Source of the DNA: Candidatus Woesearchaeota archaeon | GTDB lineage: Archaea; Nanobdellota; Nanobdellia; Woesearchaeales; GW2011-AR9 | Length of the DNA: 5,350 nt | Direction: 5' to 3' | NCBI GenBank assembly: GCA_016213985.1 | Contig: JACRPJ010000108.1 | Coordinates: 1-5,350, forward strand | In this document: in pieces, positions 4,593 to 5,350 of the stretch | Numbering within the stretch: the stretch's first letter is position 1 | Layout: every line of letters starts with the position of its first letter | Position numbers and translations under genes: made by a program | Notes under the pieces: generated by a model | The model's database searches: none | Told to the model about the DNA's origin: nothing | What the model saw: only the letters and a program-made list of their open reading frames with translations

Positions 4593-5350
4593 TTAACCCA
4601 AAAAACTCTTCCATGCCCAATTAAAAATACTGCTTCCGAACACCAGCACTAGGTACGCCAGCAAAAAACTCGGAATAAACGGGATTCCTTCTCTTATCAG
4701 TACCCTCTCTGGTTTCTTCTCTTGCCTCACCTGGAGCAGTTTAGCCACATCTTCTTTTTCTAGGGTTTTTTTCTTCATAACGATCCTCTCTCCGGCAATC
4801 ACATCTTCTGCTAGCCAGTCCCCTTCCGTCAGTTGTTTCACTTCCACTTTCCGGGTAAAGCAGCTGTCTTCTGCGGTGCTAACAAACAAGAATAAGTAAA
4901 AAGCCGCCAGGGGAAATGGAATTATTGGCCAGATGAAACTGTAGCCCCACTTCAGCCCGGTCAGGAATAAAATGAAGAATCCCAGCGAAACTATCCCTAG
5001 CCCGAGGTGTATTTTACGATAAAAATAGAGGTTTTGTTTAAATCGCTCTAGGAAGAGAGTTCTTTTGATTGCCACTACAGCGCTGATCCATACCAGTCCG
5101 TAAACCGAACCCAGAAGCAACAAAGTCAGGAAGAACCACAATAAATTCCAGCTAGAACCGTTAAACGGATAAGTAATACCAATAACTGCCCCCATTCCCA
5201 TCAGTAGCTTACTATCTCCCCCTCCCCATTGATGCCCGTAATAGAACAAGTAAGCCAGTGCAAAACAAACCCCAAAACCGAAGATTCCACTAATGAAGAT
5301 ATCCCATCCACTGCTAACGGAAAAAATTAATCTAATTCCTAATGCCGCAA
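4593..5350 (-). CDS. A24-family prepilin/preflagellin peptidase, C-terminal part (partial)
   Basis: A membrane-embedded aspartyl peptidase that removes the short leaders of archaeal pilins and archaellins. The frame is open to the window edge at 5350: 33 further residues precede the TTG at 5249, including a helix (IFISGIFGFGVCFALAYLF). The true start is therefore outside the window. The key motif is HQWGGGDSKLLMGMGA, the GxGD block with the second catalytic aspartate (codon 5214-5216). The first aspartate should lie upstream and is not visible. Several helices follow, then a soluble charged segment of about 60 residues (4686-4871) with TEGDWLAEDV, then GIPFIPSF and a last helix. The GIPF-x-PSF motif before the final helix recalls the PFGP element of bacterial PilD. 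The two pilin-like proteins encoded nearby are its natural candidate substrates. Confidence 0.88.
   Translation of the reverse strand, partial: AALGIRLIFSVSSGWDIFISGIFGFGVCFALAYLFYYGHQWGGGDSKLLMGMGAVIGITYPFNGSSWNLLWFFLTLLLLGSVYGLVWISAVVAIKRTLFLERFKQNLYFYRKIHLGLGIVSLGFFILFLTGLKWGYSFIWPIIPFPLAAFYLFLFVSTAEDSCFTRKVEVKQLTEGDWLAEDVIAGERIVMKKKTLEKEDVAKLLQVRQEKKPERVLIREGIPFIPSFLLAYLVLVFGSSIFNWAWKSFLG

Noticed and set aside
5249..5249. TTG at 5249 as the start of the prepilin peptidase
   Set aside because: The frame continues upstream with a coherent transmembrane helix to the window edge, and the first catalytic aspartate would be missing from the shorter form.

Overview
The window looks like a piece of an archaeal genome, most likely a DPANN-type lineage (Woesearchaeota/Pacearchaeota-like). 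The lineage is inferred, not proven. Supporting it are a short archaeal-form triosephosphate isomerase, two small proteins with class III (archaellin/pilin-like) N-termini, an A24-family prepilin peptidase, TATA-box promoters with near-leaderless starts, and densely packed genes. Base composition is moderate, roughly 35-45 % G+C on the lines I counted by hand.

Layout. Positions 1-988 (+): the end of an unknown membrane protein, a 79-residue membrane protein, and triosephosphate isomerase, with overlapping ends typical of an operon. Positions 996-1556 (-): pilin-like protein A. Positions 1611-3666 (+): two overlapping genes for exported, cysteine-rich proteins. The second is a fusion of a zinc-phospholipase-C-like domain, two 8-Cys repeats and a DUF1566 domain. 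Positions 3693-4500 (-): pilin-like protein B followed by a two-helix membrane protein, read as one unit with clear Shine-Dalgarno sites. Positions 4593-5350 (-): the C-terminal part of a prepilin peptidase whose start lies beyond the window.

How the parts may fit. The two pilin-like proteins have the same length (186 residues) and the same plan: a short basic leader, one hydrophobic helix and a beta-rich domain. The nearby peptidase belongs to the family that cleaves such leaders. The exported two-gene cassette sits between the two pilin-like genes. Its first gene faces pilin A across a 54-bp spacer that holds one palindromic TATA box, placed where it could serve both directions. The region therefore reads as a cell-surface locus (pilus-like fibre or surface-anchored proteins plus an exported hydrolase/adhesin) beside an unrelated housekeeping operon. 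No RNA genes, CRISPR arrays, insertion sequences or attachment sites were seen, and no stretch above 100 bases is without a gene.
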